Shown: one piece after another, positions 10,915 through 22,759 of the stretch
Layout of the letters: every line of letters starts with the position of its first letter
How positions within the stretch are numbered: the stretch's first letter is position 1
Assembly (NCBI RefSeq): GCF_014839805.1
Contig: NC_051115.1
Coordinates: 3,594,600-3,658,599 of the forward strand
Length of the DNA: 64,000 nucleotides
Reading direction: 5' to 3'
From: Manduca sexta
Taxonomy: Eukaryota > Arthropoda > Insecta > Lepidoptera > Sphingidae
The notes under the pieces: generated by a model
Told to the model about the DNA's origin: nothing
What the model saw: the letters and a program-made list of their open reading frames with translations, nothing else
Databases searched by the model: none
Position numbers and translations under genes: made by a program

Positions 10915-11159
10915 TTAAATAATATCAGCCCTGTATATATATTGTCCCACTGTTGGGCCTCCTCTACTACTGAGAGGGATTAGGCCTTAGTTCACCACGC
11001 TGTAGTACGGATTGGTAGACTTCACACACCTTCGAAAATTCTTAATAGTGTATTTCTTAGGTATGCAGGTTATATCACGATGTTTTCCTTCACCGTTAAA
11101 GCAAGCGATAATTTGCAAAGAATACACACATATTTTTTTAGAAAATTCAGAGGTGTGTA
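10915..11159 (-). mobile_element. S1 SINE, head cut off by a Helitron
   Basis: Begins at ATATCAGCCCTGTATATATA and runs to the AGGTGTGT block. There it stops abruptly against a Helitron start, so the tRNA-like head is missing. Confidence 0.8.
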
Positions 11160-11435
11160 TTATATATATAAAAATGAATCCCTATTTCCCTTGGTTACGC
11201 CATCACGCGTGAACGGCTGGACCGATTTCATTTTTTTTTTGTTGTGTTTATTATTGTCAGGAGAAGGTTCTTATGAAATAAAAAATATCAAAAAATTGCG
11301 CGAAAAAGTAGAAAATTTAACGAAACTATTAATTTTATATAACTGTCAATTGTTTGAAATAACTGTCAGCGATTGACAGAATGCGCGCTGCAAATTCAAT
11401 ATTTAAGACGGGACAACGTCTGTCGGGTCAGCTAG
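11160..11435 (+). mobile_element. short non-autonomous Helitron
   Basis: Starts TATATATATAAAAATGAATC and ends GTCGGGTCAGCTAG|T. The first TC is not preserved at the junction with the SINE. The overlapping short frames are not genes. Confidence 0.7.
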
Positions 11436-11689
11436 TAGGTACCACATATTTTCAGACTTCATGATCGATGCTGTTATTCATCGTCGAAAAAGTCAAACAT
11501 CTACCTACATTTTAGAACTAAATAAAATTTTAAATTGTTTTAGCTATTGACAGTCCGATTTACGCAGAATAAACACATAGAAATAAGAAACACCTTTAAC
11601 ACCGAAGACCAAATGCGCCACAAGCATCTATTTCCAACCATATTCAATCCAATAATAAGATAGGTAGTTACTTAATTTTTTTGATTGCT

Positions 11690-11955
11690 TTGAATGACGA
11701 GACGAGCTTGCCGTTCTCCGTCATGCCGTCTGATGGTAAGCGAAACGATCCATAAACAGTAGAAATACCACAACACCTTGAATTACAAATTGTTCGGTAT
11801 TCCAGTGCGCTCGTCTGAGGCATGACATGTTATTATTATATCCAGTAGTTACACTGGCTACAATGTTCTGCAAACCAGAACACATCAGTGACACACCGCT
11901 ACTTGGCAGAAATAGACATTGCGGTGATACCTGTCAAGGCAGACTCTCACCCGAA
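11690..11955 (-). repeat. R3 interspersed repeat
   Basis: Starts TGACGAGACGAGCTTGCCG and runs to the CAGACTCTCACC block. Minus-oriented copy of the family at 10327. Confidence 0.7.
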
Positions 11956-12084
11956 TCCGATATCACAAATTCCAGGACCCTCTCTTTTAATTTTATCCGT
12001 GGTGCTTTTACTAACTTACCTAGTTTTAAATGTCCCTATCCTTGAGGTTAAAACGCCTCCTTAGTTAATTATTTTGTCTCCCGT

Positions 12085-12275
12085 TTTGCTATGGAAGTGG
12101 ACAATTAACATTTCCCATTCTCTCTTTCTAATTGATTAATTTCGTTGCGGGATGAAGACAAATTAGCTTTCCCTTAAACTCTCCGAGTCTTACCGCACGG
12201 TGTCATTAGTGCCACTGCTGATCCTGGCTTACAGGAGTTGTAGTGGTTTGTGTGAGGGCGGGAAAGTCTCTCTCT
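12085..12275 (+). repeat. R13 repeat fragment
   Basis: GATTAATTTCGTTGCGGG and CACTGCTGATCCTGGCTTAC recur at 22890-23035, and part of it recurs near 38618. The class is unknown. Confidence 0.5.
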
Positions 12276-12331
12276 GTCACAAATTCCAGACGCCGGATAC
12301 TGAAGAGAAAAACTCAATAATACTGCTAAAG

Positions 12332-13157
12332 CTCTGGTTTCCTAGAACAGCGGTACCGCCATAAAGCGGCAGTAATACAGCGGTCAATGACGTCACTGGA
12401 ACGTTGTCTATATAAACAAAATTGCCATTTTTGTGTTGTTTTAAACGGACGACGAACGAAATGAGTTCCAACTCCAACTGGAGCAGCGAGGACGACGAAA
12501 TTTTAATAGATTTCGTACATATCCATGAGTGCCAGATGCTTACGAGTACTACTCTACTAGTGATCATTTACAAATCGTAGCTCCTTCTTCACAAGGCATT
12601 AATTTAATTACAATAGATGAGCATCCAGGCAGTCGTTTAGATGATGACGCTAATGTCATCATCTAAACGATTGCTTCTAAATGAGCAACGACAAAATACC
12701 TATATAATTAAATTCGCGAACGTATGTATGTATTATCTGTTAAAAATAAATAATGTTGAAGAAATAAAGCATAAATTAAAATATATAGTATTACTTTAGG
12801 AATCTACTTAACAAGTATACATAGTTTTTTTTTCTGAGCTTATTGGAATTTTGTGCCTGTTGTTTGTAACTCAAATTATATTTTATGTGATTAAGTACGT
12901 AATCAAATAATACTGGTATTAGGCGAAACTATTCTCTGAATCTCTCATGATTGCTTTGTAAACGGCGACATACTAAAATCTCAACTATATCTTCTGTACT
13001 AGCTTTGATAAAATCATCTTTCTCCATACGACTATTTTCCTCTTCTGATGATAGCTCACACTCCAAGTAAATTATTAATGCTTTATCAAGGTCGTCTTTT
13101 GCTCTCCAAATATTCCGTCTGTCATGTGACGTTACCGCTATTCTAGGAAACCAGAGT
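12332..13157 (+). mobile_element. decayed inverted-repeat DNA transposon
   Basis: CTCTGGTTTCCTAGAACAGC at the left end is mirrored by GCTATTCTAGGAAACCAGAG at the right end, with one mismatch. Just inside is a 41-codon frame at 12461-12583 starting MSSNSNWSSEDDEILIDF. The acidic start resembles a truncated transposon protein but is not identified. The right half, on the minus strand, has short protein-like stretches broken by stops. A perfect hairpin lies at 12634-12669. Confidence 0.6.
12634..12669. repeat. 15-bp perfect hairpin
   Basis: CGTTTAGATGATGAC is followed by a 6-base loop and its exact reverse complement. It sits inside the decayed transposon. Confidence 0.85.
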
Positions 13158-13614
13158 TGTATGATCGAGACTTCATAGCTTTAGTAGTATGAATTAAATA
13201 CAGTCGATGCGTATGGCAGACCGATCACGTCAAATATATATGCCTTTCGCTTTCATAAATACGATAACCTGCCTCATCAATTGCAATAATATTCGATAAA
13301 ACATACGTATTGATATATGAATAAGTGCTCGCGGCTTCGCTTACGTAAGAGGATTTTCCAGGCTAAAATCTTAGTCTATTGAAATAAAATATGATGATAA
13401 TAAAACTGTGTTATTATTTTTGTTATTAATATGAAGACTTGGCTTTGGCCTTATTTAAATAACGCATAAACAAGGAAATAATATGAAAACTTGGCTTAGG
13501 CCTTATCGTACTGAATCTCATTGAAAGCATTATTAATGACGAGGCTGCATGGGCTAGAATCCTTTGCCTTCCCCCAAAACAGGGAAAATTATAAAAAAAA
13601 GTATATATATTTTT

Positions 13615-13690
13615 GTTCTACTGTTTATGGATCGTATCGCTTACTATCAGGCGAACGGGAATCTCGTCTCGTCATTCAAAGTAAAAAAAA
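13615..13690 (+). repeat. R3 3' fragment
   Basis: CTGTTTATGGATCGTATCGC to CTCGTCTCGTCATTCAAAG. Only the last part of R3 is present. Confidence 0.65.
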
Positions 13691-13964
13691 TTGGCAGTAT
13701 CATGGAATGCACGGTGCCCGAACTTTTTTTTACGTTTTTTTGCGTCTCCGTATATTGTGCGAATAAATGTTTGTTTCTTTCTAATGATAAGAATCGGTTG
13801 AGCTTACAGTTCATCGATGACACACAAACTTATCTTTCCTCTTCATAATGTAATTAGATATAGATAATAATATTATATTAATAGGTATTACTGCTTATTG
13901 CTAACTTTGGTAAGGTTAATGTCAAAGATTTTTATTTATTTTTTTGATTCCGTAAAATGTTATA

Positions 13965-14120
13965 CTTACATTATTTAGATTCCGTCAATATTAACTCTAC
14001 CACCAGTTCGGAAGCAGTTTTCACCAGAGAAGAACGGGCAAGAAACTCTGGTGTTGCTCTTTTCAAAGTCAGTTTAAGGTAAAGATTACAATACATGATA
14101 AGGAGCAGAGAAAAAAAAAA
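13965..14120 (-). repeat. R12 repeat fragment
   Basis: AAGAACGGGCAAGAAACTCT and GGTGTTGCTCTTTTCAAA match 56050-56175 and, in reverse, 6500-6620. Confidence 0.5.
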
Positions 14121-14202
14121 CAATTGGTTAGTTATTTCGCAATAAATAAGCCGATAATCCGGGGGCAATAGGAACAAAATTAAAAATATTATTTGTCATA
14201 CA

Positions 14203-14332
14203 CATCACGCATTTATCCCCGAAGGGGTATGCAGAGGCTCAACTAGGGCACCCACTTTTCGCCAAGTGTGTTCCGTCCCATGATAGGGGGCGAGCCTATC
14301 GCCATATCGGGCACGGGGATAAATGCGTGATG
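14203..14332 (-). repeat. S2 SINE tail between 18-bp inverted repeats
   Basis: CATCACGCATTTATCCCC at 14203-14220 is repeated in inverse at 14315-14332. S2 body lies between (TTCCGTCCCATGATAGGG). The fold-back was probably created by insertion or inversion at an S2 tail. Confidence 0.75.
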
Positions 14333-14482
14333 TTTGTTTATTTTGTTTTAATAAGTAATAAAAATTACAAACTCTAAGGGGAATATCGCAGTATTGCCGT
14401 GGACTTAGACGTTATTTGATAAAAATATAATCTTTTTACACTATCTTTTGTCTTCTACGTCCGGTCACGTTCATACAATGGC

Positions 14483-14752
14483 ACTGGTGGTAGGTCTCAT
14501 ATGTGAGTCCGTCTGGGTACCACCGCAATGTCTATTTCTGTCAAGCAGTGTGTAGTCACTGTTGTGTACCGTTTGAAGGACATTGTAGCCAGTGTAACTA
14601 CAATAATAATAACATCTCATGTCTCAGACGAGCGCAGTGGAATACCAAACAATACTTTGTAATTCTACGTGTTGGATGGTGTTTCTACTGTTTATGGATC
14701 GTATCGCTTTTCAGGCGAACAGCAAGCTCGTCTCGTTATTCAAAGCAATAAA
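14483..14752 (+). repeat. R3 interspersed repeat
   Basis: Full-length R3 copy from CTGGTGGTAGGTCTCATATG to CTCGTCTCGTTATTCAAAGC. Confidence 0.75.
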
Positions 14753-14849
14753 AACTCTTGAACGAAAGTCGCAGTGAAACACTTTAGGAACGAATTACCT
14801 TAATACAAATAGCGTCTTTCTCCATATTCAGTCCTTGGAAGGTCTTCTT

Positions 14850-14945
14850 TTGGATTCCCGCAGTCAAAACCAGAAGAAGCTTATGAATGGGATACTGGAA
14901 TCACTCGGCTTAGCAGCTGCAGGAGTTTGGAGGAAAGTTGGGAAG
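14850..14945 (+). repeat. R9 fragment
   Basis: Contains CCCGCAGTCAAAACC and GGAGGAAAGTTGGGAAG, which are left-half blocks of R9. Confidence 0.5.
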
Positions 14946-14982
14946 ACTAAGGCCTTTAGGAGATAAAATACGGGATTGTATG

Positions 14983-15280
14983 TGAAGGAATCGGCGATAG
15001 CCTAGTTGGTTGTAGGACGGACTGCCGAGACGAATGTCCGCAGGTCCAAAACTTAAACACATCTCTGACTTTTCTAAAGTTATGAGTGGTGAATTATCGC
15101 TTGCTTTAACGGTGAAGGAACCATAAGAAACCTTTGTACCTGAGAAATTATCCACCAATTTTGAGAGTGTGTGAAGTCCGCCCGCACTACAACGTGGTGG
15201 ACTAAGGCCTAATCCCTCTCAGTAGAGGAGGCCCGTGCAGTGGGACAGTATATAATACAGGGCTGATATTATTATAGGAA
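14983..15280 (+). mobile_element. S1 SINE
   Basis: Head GGCGATAGCCTAGTTGG with A-box match, then body, then tail GGGCTGATATTATTATA. Confidence 0.85.
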
Positions 15281-15445
15281 TGTATGTTTAGGCCGTCAGG
15301 AAATCTCAACAGTAGACTAGACAAAGACATTCAAATTGAATAAGTGAAATGTTGTCAACCTTCAAATATAATTCCGCCCTCTCTTAATGGAGGTCGTTCA
15401 TTAATATGTACGGACGACCACGTTAAATAGAAGGAATGGTAGACA

Positions 15446-15723
15446 ATATCAGCTATGTATTATATACTGTCCTATTGCTGGGCACGTCTACTATTGAGAG
15501 GGATTGGGCGTTAGTCCACCACGCTACAGTGCTTCACATACTCTCAAAATTGTTATAGAGAGCTTCTTAGGTATGCAGGTTTCCTCACGATGTTTTCTTT
15601 CACTTAGCAAGCAATAATTCACAAATACACATATAACTTTATAAAATTCAGAGATGCGCGGGTTTTGAACTTGCGGACATTCGTCTCGGCAGTCCGTTCC
15701 ATAACCAACTAGGCTATCAGCAC
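15446..15723 (-). mobile_element. S1 SINE, diverged
   Basis: Runs from ATATCAGCTATGTATTATAT to ACCAACTAGGCTATCAGC. It forms an inverted pair with the copy at 14983. Confidence 0.75.
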
Positions 15724-15839
15724 ATATACAAAACACGGAATAAACACATTATGTCTGTATATTTGAGAACAATGACGTATATCTAGTTTGCCTCGGCGCC
15801 TTAGTTATGCTGAGCTCTTGGGTCTGAATCTTAATGATG

Positions 15840-15990
15840 TTTTCTGCAGAGGTTAAGAATTGCTTAAATAGCTGTCAAAAACATCACCGGTTCCTAGTTT
15901 AAACCTCTAAGAGGCAAGATGGCGGCTTAACTTACAGCTGATCGAGTAAATTTGTGTTTTAACTAAGCATAGCTTTGCGCATCTTTTATA
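15840..15990 (+). repeat. R14 repeat
   Basis: GGTTAAGAATTGCTTA and AACATCACCGGTTCCTAGTT recur at 62430-62545. A piece recurs near 43515. Confidence 0.55.
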
Positions 15991-16443
15991 AGACTGTAAG
16001 TGTATATTCCTCGTAGTTGATATAATATATTGCGGCCTAAAAAGGCTCGCGATCATTTCCCTTTCTATAGCCCTCCTACTATCCTAGAGAGTGACTTTAT
16101 TTTCCCGTTTCTTTCCCCACTCCGCGCCGGGCACTAGCTGTCGTTAATCTAGAAGTTTCCAGTATACAATTCGCATGTTTTCTTCAGTGTTAAATGCAGG
16201 GACGCCTACATCAATAAGCGAAATGTGAGTATTACATCTGCCTACCTTTAATGTGATGTTATGTTACTGCACGTTTTCTTTGTCAGTCATAATCTGTATT
16301 CGTCACAGTTACCTGCAAAGGGTCGGGTGACGACCTCGTATTTCGAAAGTGAATGACCCGCGTTCCCTTAGTAAAGTTTTTACAATAAAAAAATAACAGA
16401 CTCCAAATGAAACTGCAATCTAAATAATTAAACTTTGCACACA

Positions 16444-16635
16444 TCACTACATAGTATAAAACAAAGTCGCTTTCTCTGTCCCTATGTGTGCTTAAATCTT
16501 TAAAACTACGCAACGGATTTTGATGCGTTTTTTTTTTATAGATAGAGTGATTCAAGAGGAAGATTTATATGTATAATAATAACATCCATTAAATAGTCAG
16601 CATTGCACCCGTGCGAAGCCGGGGCGGGTCGCTAG
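16444..16635 (+). mobile_element. short non-autonomous Helitron, second family
   Basis: Left end A|TCACTACATAGTATAAAAC; right end GGGTCGCTAG|T. The right end is preceded by an ACCCG...CGGGT hairpin, as Helitrons have. A close copy is at 58092-58288. Confidence 0.75.
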
Positions 16636-16682
16636 TAAGTAATATAATCTTTTCCTAGTGATAAATTTTAATAAATAAATTT

Positions 16683-16955
16683 TATATCCGTCCGGATAGT
16701 GACCGTAAACAAGGTGTTAAAACCCATAGTGGCCCACGTGTTCCGGGATCAGCCTGTGTATATCCCGTAACAGGCCAGCGTAATATAATAATTATGCAGT
16801 TCTTTTGAGAAAGAATAGTCGGAACACTCTACAACCTTCACCGATCCAACAGGCGAATAGGCCGGCATAATTGTGTCGACTGTTGAGGGATAATCAATCA
16901 GTCGACATGCTATTGAACCGCACTCTTACCGTCAGGTGCAAAGGGCCACTTTATT
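16683..16955 (-). repeat. R4 repeat
   Basis: CCGTCCGGATAGTGACCG and GGGATCAGCCTGTGTATATC mark a reverse R4 copy. A short extra piece lies around 16800-16850. Confidence 0.7.
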
Positions 16956-17110
16956 TTTTTTTATTGCATTTAATATACTAATGTATACAGGCGAACTTAA
17001 TGCCATAGGCATTCTCTACCAGTCAACCTTAGGGTGGTGCAGAGATGATCATGGTAGGTGCATCACGGTACTATGGCATTGAGATAGAAGATAAATATAT
17101 AAAATATCTA
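16956..17110 (-). mobile_element. probable LINE 3' end
   Basis: Read on the minus strand, the sequence AAGGTTGACTGGTAGAGAAT and GCCATAGGCATT complement leads into an A-rich tail at 16958. This resembles the 3' UTR of a non-LTR element. No coding part is present. Confidence 0.4.
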
Positions 17111-17680
17111 TAATAACTATAAATACAATATAAGTAACATTGTAACTATAAAAATACATAAAATACATATTATAATTACATAAACATATACATATATACA
17201 TAAGAATATAATGTAATATTATAAGTTAAGGTGGTGACTATTCGGCTTCATTCAACAATAATTGTCGAACTCTTTTTTTGAAGGCAAACCGAATGGTCGA
17301 CGATCGGCTTTACTGCTAGAACTACTCTAAACTTGGTTTTAGACGAGCGACTAGCTCATCTCATAAAGGCTACATAATCTTCCATTATTTACAGTTTGAT
17401 ATTTCATAGCGCAAATGTCTATGTTGCAAGTTATTTGAACTTTAAATGTCAGATGTCGACACTTTGACTTTTGACATACTATAGTCATAATGCAAGGAAC
17501 CTATGTACTGTCAACCAAGCATCGATATATAGTATGTATGTACTAGATTTGGTGTTCCGAACATTCACTGTATTGAACTGAAGTGTACTGCAATCCATTT
17601 AAACTGGCTTTAGTATGGTCAATATTGACAGCTTGTGGTTGTGTACGAAGTGCCGCTCATGATATAAGAACTCGAGTCTA
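17111..17680. other. no gene recognised
   Basis: AT-rich, with the imperfect direct motif AAATATATAAAATATCTATAA and no sustained open frame. Confidence 0.5.
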
Positions 17681-17943
17681 ACCCCCTTATTCATAGACGT
17701 TTTTTATCTAACGACCGAGTAAAGCTGTGATAACAAGTCTGTTGCTCAGTGCTGACGGCATGGCAGTCTTCTCAGTGCGTAGACATAGAGCCGTTGTGAT
17801 TGGCTAAGATTGAGATACAATAATGATAGCCAATCACAACGGCCCTATGTCTGTTTCTCAGTGCCGTTGGGCACTGAAAAACAAGCTTGTTATCACAACT
17901 TTACTTCGTCCTTAGATAAAAAACGTCTATGAATAAGGGGGTT
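17681..17943. mobile_element. R8 fold-back MITE
   Basis: The ends CCCCCTTATTCATAGACG and CGTCTATGAATAAGGGGG are exact inverse complements and continue for about 50 bp with few mismatches. The flanks read TA on both sides, as for TA-targeting elements. Other copies are at 29616, 33688 and 45053. Confidence 0.85.
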
Positions 17944-18666
17944 AGTGTAAACCTGGATTTGAATAAAAATATTAGCCAAATAAGTAAAATTATTTGTTGT
18001 TCAAGTGAATAAATAGTTTATAACAGTGACATTTTGGTTGCTATGTTAGTTCAGATTTTGAATCAGAGAGAATTATAATATAAGTAAGTATATGTTATGA
18101 ACAAATAGTTTATATGGACGTTCGTGTCTATAGAATATACGTCAATGACTATAAATTCAAAATATTGAAAGTTTTCTAACATTGATTTATTTAACACATC
18201 CCTCGGTACTCTAAAACGAAAATTAACAAACATTATCATGCTTTAAGCTATAAGCTGAATGATATTTCTTATTTATGATTAAGTACATTCATTTTTTCAT
18301 TATGAAAGAAATGTAGAACCGACCCGCGACCGCTAAATAATGTATATTTTATGTTTAGTTTTAACTTTATTATTATTTTTTTTAAATATCTCTTCAGCAC
18401 TGTAGGTAAGTTGTAAAATTATTTTTAATTATTAAAACATAATTTTTTAAAAATGACTGTTGCCACAATAAATAAAAAAAAAAAAATGTTTTAATCACCT
18501 CGTACTCGTATCTACAGACTATAGTATAAGATATGTCTGCGTATAATATTGTTTACACTGTCAAGGTGAAAATAACAATAAAGTATTAGCAATTCTAATT
18601 TGTTCACGAACTCTCTCCATATCCTTTCAACAACTTAGAAATGTCACGTGTGTTTTTAATAAATCA
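17944..18666. other. no gene recognised
   Basis: AT-rich sequence without a supported feature. Confidence 0.5.
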
Positions 18667-20820
18667 TGATATCAGCCCTGTATTATATACAGTAGGGTAG
18701 AGCGTCAAAGTATGGAGAAAAAAAAAAGTCATCAAATCGATTTTGAACACCTGCGGAAAGTTGCATATGGCAAAATTATATGTAAATATATTTTTATTTT
18801 ATTTTTTTGACATATTTTTTAGCCCTCTACCTTAGGTCAAACTTTCAAAAAATACATTAAATAAGATATTTTTTAAATCAGTACAAAATAACATCAAAAT
18901 CAGTAATCTTTTATATTTTAGCGTAAACTTAAACATAAAATACTACTAATAATAATAATACAATGAACTGAATTCGTTATTAAGGGAAAAATATGAAAAA
19001 TCAATATGAAATTGAAAGCCAAAAGTAACAAAATCGTGAAAAATTGCGTAAAATTATTCAGATTTTTTGTGTACTTTAAAATGGTTTTTGTTTTAAAATA
19101 TGGCACTATTGCGCGCAATTTTATGTTAAATAAACATAAAAATGAACTTCTTTGTATAACAGGATCAATAATCTTTTTAATGTCAGCGCTCAAACATCGG
19201 AAAAATTCTATTAATTTGTAGATGTGGGTCCATCCTTGTATAAACGAACTTTCTTTCTTTATACAAAACCAGACAGGGACATAAACTTTTAAAATGTGTT
19301 ACATGAATTTAATTAGTTGAGAAGAAGGGTTTGATGACTACATATTGTCTTGAGATTCTGTTAGTCGTTAAACATCTTCAATGAGCTATTTTTCCTAGAT
19401 TTCTGTAAGACAAGCCTTGAGAACATGAGCCGCTACTTATAGCTTGACACATTTGGTATTTCTAATCTATACACAGACTATTTTCAGTTTCCTTCAGAAA
19501 AACAGGCACGTTTGACGGTATAGAAGAAAACTCAGTGACAGGATGATCAGTAAAGTTTTTCAACCCTTTCCCTATTGGCCCGGCATAGAGTTGAGGGCCG
19601 CTGGTTGCTCCATCTAATTTTATAAACAATTGCCGAAAGGATAGTTCATTCGCATGTAGTAGACAAATAAACCAGTGCAGTGGACTGCCTTATTACAAAA
19701 AAGACTTGGAAAAAAAATACAAAAGATGTACTGAACAATTGATGACAACATAAGCCCGGAGTTTCTTTCTACCATTCTTCTTCGGGTAGTCATCACTTAA
19801 ATAAAGTGAAAGGCTAGTAGATTAGCTAGGCTAGGGCTCATGTCCTCGCCGGTTAGAATCGCGACGCGTTATGCTTTTATTCCACCTACCTGCCAGCCGA
19901 GCTGGTTACTTCGGTTTGTACCTTGTATTCATTACAAATTTTAGCCCTAATTTAAAATGACCATAGTTATATAATTAATTTTAATTGTTATTTAGAAATA
20001 ATAATTATAATTATTCTTATACATTGTTTTGACGTATCATAAGTGTAACTTTATTCGCCTACGTGATAAATAAAGTATTTTATTTTATGCCAATGCGAAA
20101 CAATTCACTCCACCTTTCTAACCAGTGTTTGTAGCAGTTCGGTCGCATCCAATAGCCAACGAATTGTTTAAATTTATATGATTTTTAGTAAAAACAAGTG
20201 TATTTAATCCGCTATGGCTTTTCCAGTACCACACAACGTAGTTATATGCTCTAAATAGTGTGATCCTGGCTCCATTATTAAAGCAATATGTTCTCTTGTA
20301 ACCGCAATTATAGTTTATTTCCTTCGTATTGACGTTGTGTTTTTATTGCTTAGTTGTTAATTTTTCAATACGTACGGACTATTTATAGATATAAATATAG
20401 TGATTTAGATATTATAAGTTACCTAACAATATAAGTAATAGTTACTTCTTGCTATATGATATATTTAAAAATATCTCGATTTGACGATTTTTCGTGACCT
20501 TCAAACGTCGGTAGAGGGCTAAAAATAGGTTGCAATATTTTTTTTAATATTTTTTTTTATTATTGAGTGTGATATGCAACTTTATAGTGCTATTCAACAT
20601 AGAAAAAAATTTAAAAAAATTGACGCTCCACCCTAATATACAGTCCCACTGCTGCACGGGCCTCCTCTACTACTGAGAGGAAATAGGCCTTAGTCAACCA
20701 CGCTGTAGTGCGGATTGATAGACTTCACACACCTTTGAAATTCCTATAAAGAACTTCTCAGATGTGCAGGTTCCTCACGATGTTTTCCTTCAACGTTAAA
20801 GCAAGCGATAATTTTTAATA
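18667..20820 (-). mobile_element. S1 SINE split by a hAT-like element
   Basis: S1 sequence runs through 18692 and resumes at 20636 (CAGTCCCACTGCTGCACGGG). The head side is missing beyond about 20820. The split is explained by the insertion 18693-20635. Confidence 0.85.
18693..20635. mobile_element. 1943-bp hAT-like non-autonomous element
   Basis: Terminal inverted repeats TAGGGTAGAGCGTCA and TGACGCTCCACCCTA have one mismatch. A second inverted block (AGCCCTCTACC near 18820, GGTAGAGGGCT near 20512) extends the mirror symmetry inward. ATATACAG flanks it at 18685-18692 and 20636-20643, an 8-bp target duplication. TIR start and TSD length fit hAT. Internal frames of up to 91 codons (18918-19193 minus) resemble nothing I know, and no transposase is seen. 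A repeat shared with 41640-41930 lies inside at about 19790-20090. Confidence 0.8.
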
Positions 20821-20829
20821 ATTATCTAT

Positions 20830-21010
20830 ACATATTAAAACAAAGTCGTCTTTTCTGTTTGTCTGTATGTGATCGATTTTCTCATAATCTACTGAACGGA
20901 TTTTTATGAAATTTGGTGTGGAGATAGTTTAAGACCCTGGGAAGGTTACAGGCTACTTTCTATCCTGGACTTTTTTCATGCGGGTGAAGGCATAGACAAA
21001 GATAAAAGAT
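20830..21010 (+). repeat. Helitron-related fragment
   Basis: TACTGAACGGATTTTTATG and TTTAAGACCCTGGGAAGG match the 3' part of the Helitrons at 184 and 60960. No CTAG end is present. Confidence 0.5.
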
Positions 21011-21344
21011 ACGTAAGTAGATCGAAAAGTGTTATTATTATATATTGTTTATTATTTATTACTGAATCAAATAATTTAATTAATAATTGATAAAATAATA
21101 AATTATCGTATATAAACGGAGTTAGTTTTTATTAGGAAATTACACGAGTTAAACCTTAAAAGAAGACAGAGTGTACAGTTTTGTTTTTAGAAGAAACCTA
21201 TGTAGTCTCAATAAATTACATTACAGGGAGGTAGCGTTCATATTTCTTCAGTAATTACAATTTCGACGCCAACGACATTTAAACCTGAATTGTTTTAATT
21301 ATGTTTTCAGTGGTTTATTCTAGCGGTATTATTTTTAAAGTGCA

Positions 21345-21830
21345 GAGCAAAGTGTCCTCACTCCACCTGATGGTAAGTGAGGTCCAATAGAATGTCGACT
21401 GACGAAAGATGATTACCCCTCAGTCGACGCAATTATGTAGGAACCGGATATACACAGACTGATTCTGCAACGACTTGACTTGACTGTCTCGGTGGCGTAG
21501 TTGTACTGCATGCGCTACGACAGCGCTCTGAGCTCCTGGGTTCGAATCCTGGGTCGGGCAGTGATATTTGGGTTTTTCTGCTCACTATCAGCGCGGAGTC
21601 TGGAATTTGTGCCCGTTATGGCGATAGGCTCCTATTACATCATGGGACGGAACACACTTGGCGAAAAGTGGGTGCCTTGGTTGCGCCTCCGCATACTGGA
21701 TAAATGCGTGATGTTGTGTGTGTGTGTGTGATTCTGCAACGTGACTTGCGTGGGCTACTATGGCGGGTTTTAACACCTTGTGTACGGTAGCTATCCGGGC
21801 GGATATAAATTATATCCTACCTACAGTATT
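21345..21830 (+). repeat. R4 repeat split by an S2 SINE
   Basis: R4 blocks CACTCCACCTGATGGTAAGT and GGATATACACAGACTG lie left of the insertion. GGGTTTTAACACCTTGTG lies right of it. Confidence 0.8.
21473..21729 (+). mobile_element. S2 tRNA-derived SINE, full length
   Basis: The head CTCGGTGGCGTAGTTGTAC (A box) and GGTTCGAATCC (B box) are well kept. The tail is (TG)n. GATTCTGCAACG at 21461-21472 and 21730-21741 is the target-site duplication. It is the clearest S2 reference copy here. Confidence 0.9.
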
Positions 21831-22740
21831 TCGTAAAGGCGTTACCTATTAAACACGTTACTATTCTTGTAGAAAATGTCTAAGCAAATGATTATAACTT
21901 AATGTTTTCTTTACTTTACTAGATTTTAAAAGCACAATTTCTTCTTTTAAAGGGAAGTATACAATTTGTCCTATTTTAGAGAAATGCTTCGAACATTCCA
22001 GAACGGCACCTATTTCCGATCGATAATACTGCAGTGAAAATTAAAATTAGGTTTTTTCTAACGACGTTTTTTCCTGACTCGGCAAAGGCAAAGGAATCAC
22101 ATAACTTGGAGCTATGTAACATACAGTCTAAGTCCCAATACCTTACTGATAGATTATAAACTGTTGAATTCTTACTTCTGGTAATTATCTATGTTTTTAA
22201 ATACTAAGATAAAAATACCTTATCCGTAAAGTTTAGCTATCGGAAGGTTGAATATTAATATTGTCATTGGCGCGTTTCGTTTTTGCCAAGATGAACATAG
22301 TTATTAATCATTATTATAATCTATACTGTACGTAATTCAAATTACTTTACGTAAATTCAACTTTAATTTAAAAGCATTATACTTATAATATTAAATAAAT
22401 TGCTTTTCGCAAAATCGAATTTAATAATATCTAAAATCGTGACACTCATAATATAAAAAGTACTCAAATACAACTTTTTTAAACAAATAAATACTAGTAC
22501 TTAATGAATAATTAAACACTTCGGCGGACGCACTCACTAGAAGTACAAAAAACAGGAGTAACAATTAGCGTAACTTTTACTGTCGAATTGAAATAAATTC
22601 TTACACCTCCTGCAATTTAGCGGACAACCCGAACCCGATTGTCAAGGTCATTGGCGCCACATAAAGTTTTGATTGGTAAGTTATTGAAATCGGCCGTAAG
22701 AAACTTTTCCTTAGTCCCGTTGTCTACGTTCTTCGGGCAG
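21831..22740. other. no gene recognised
   Basis: About 0.9 kb of AT-rich sequence with no supported feature. Possibly host intergenic DNA. Confidence 0.5.
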
Positions 22741-22759
22741 CCCGTGCTGGTTGATCGTT

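Noticed and set aside
21480..21560. Possible tRNA gene
   Set aside because: A and B boxes are present, but the sequence is the head of a dispersed SINE with a target duplication and does not complete a tRNA 3' half.
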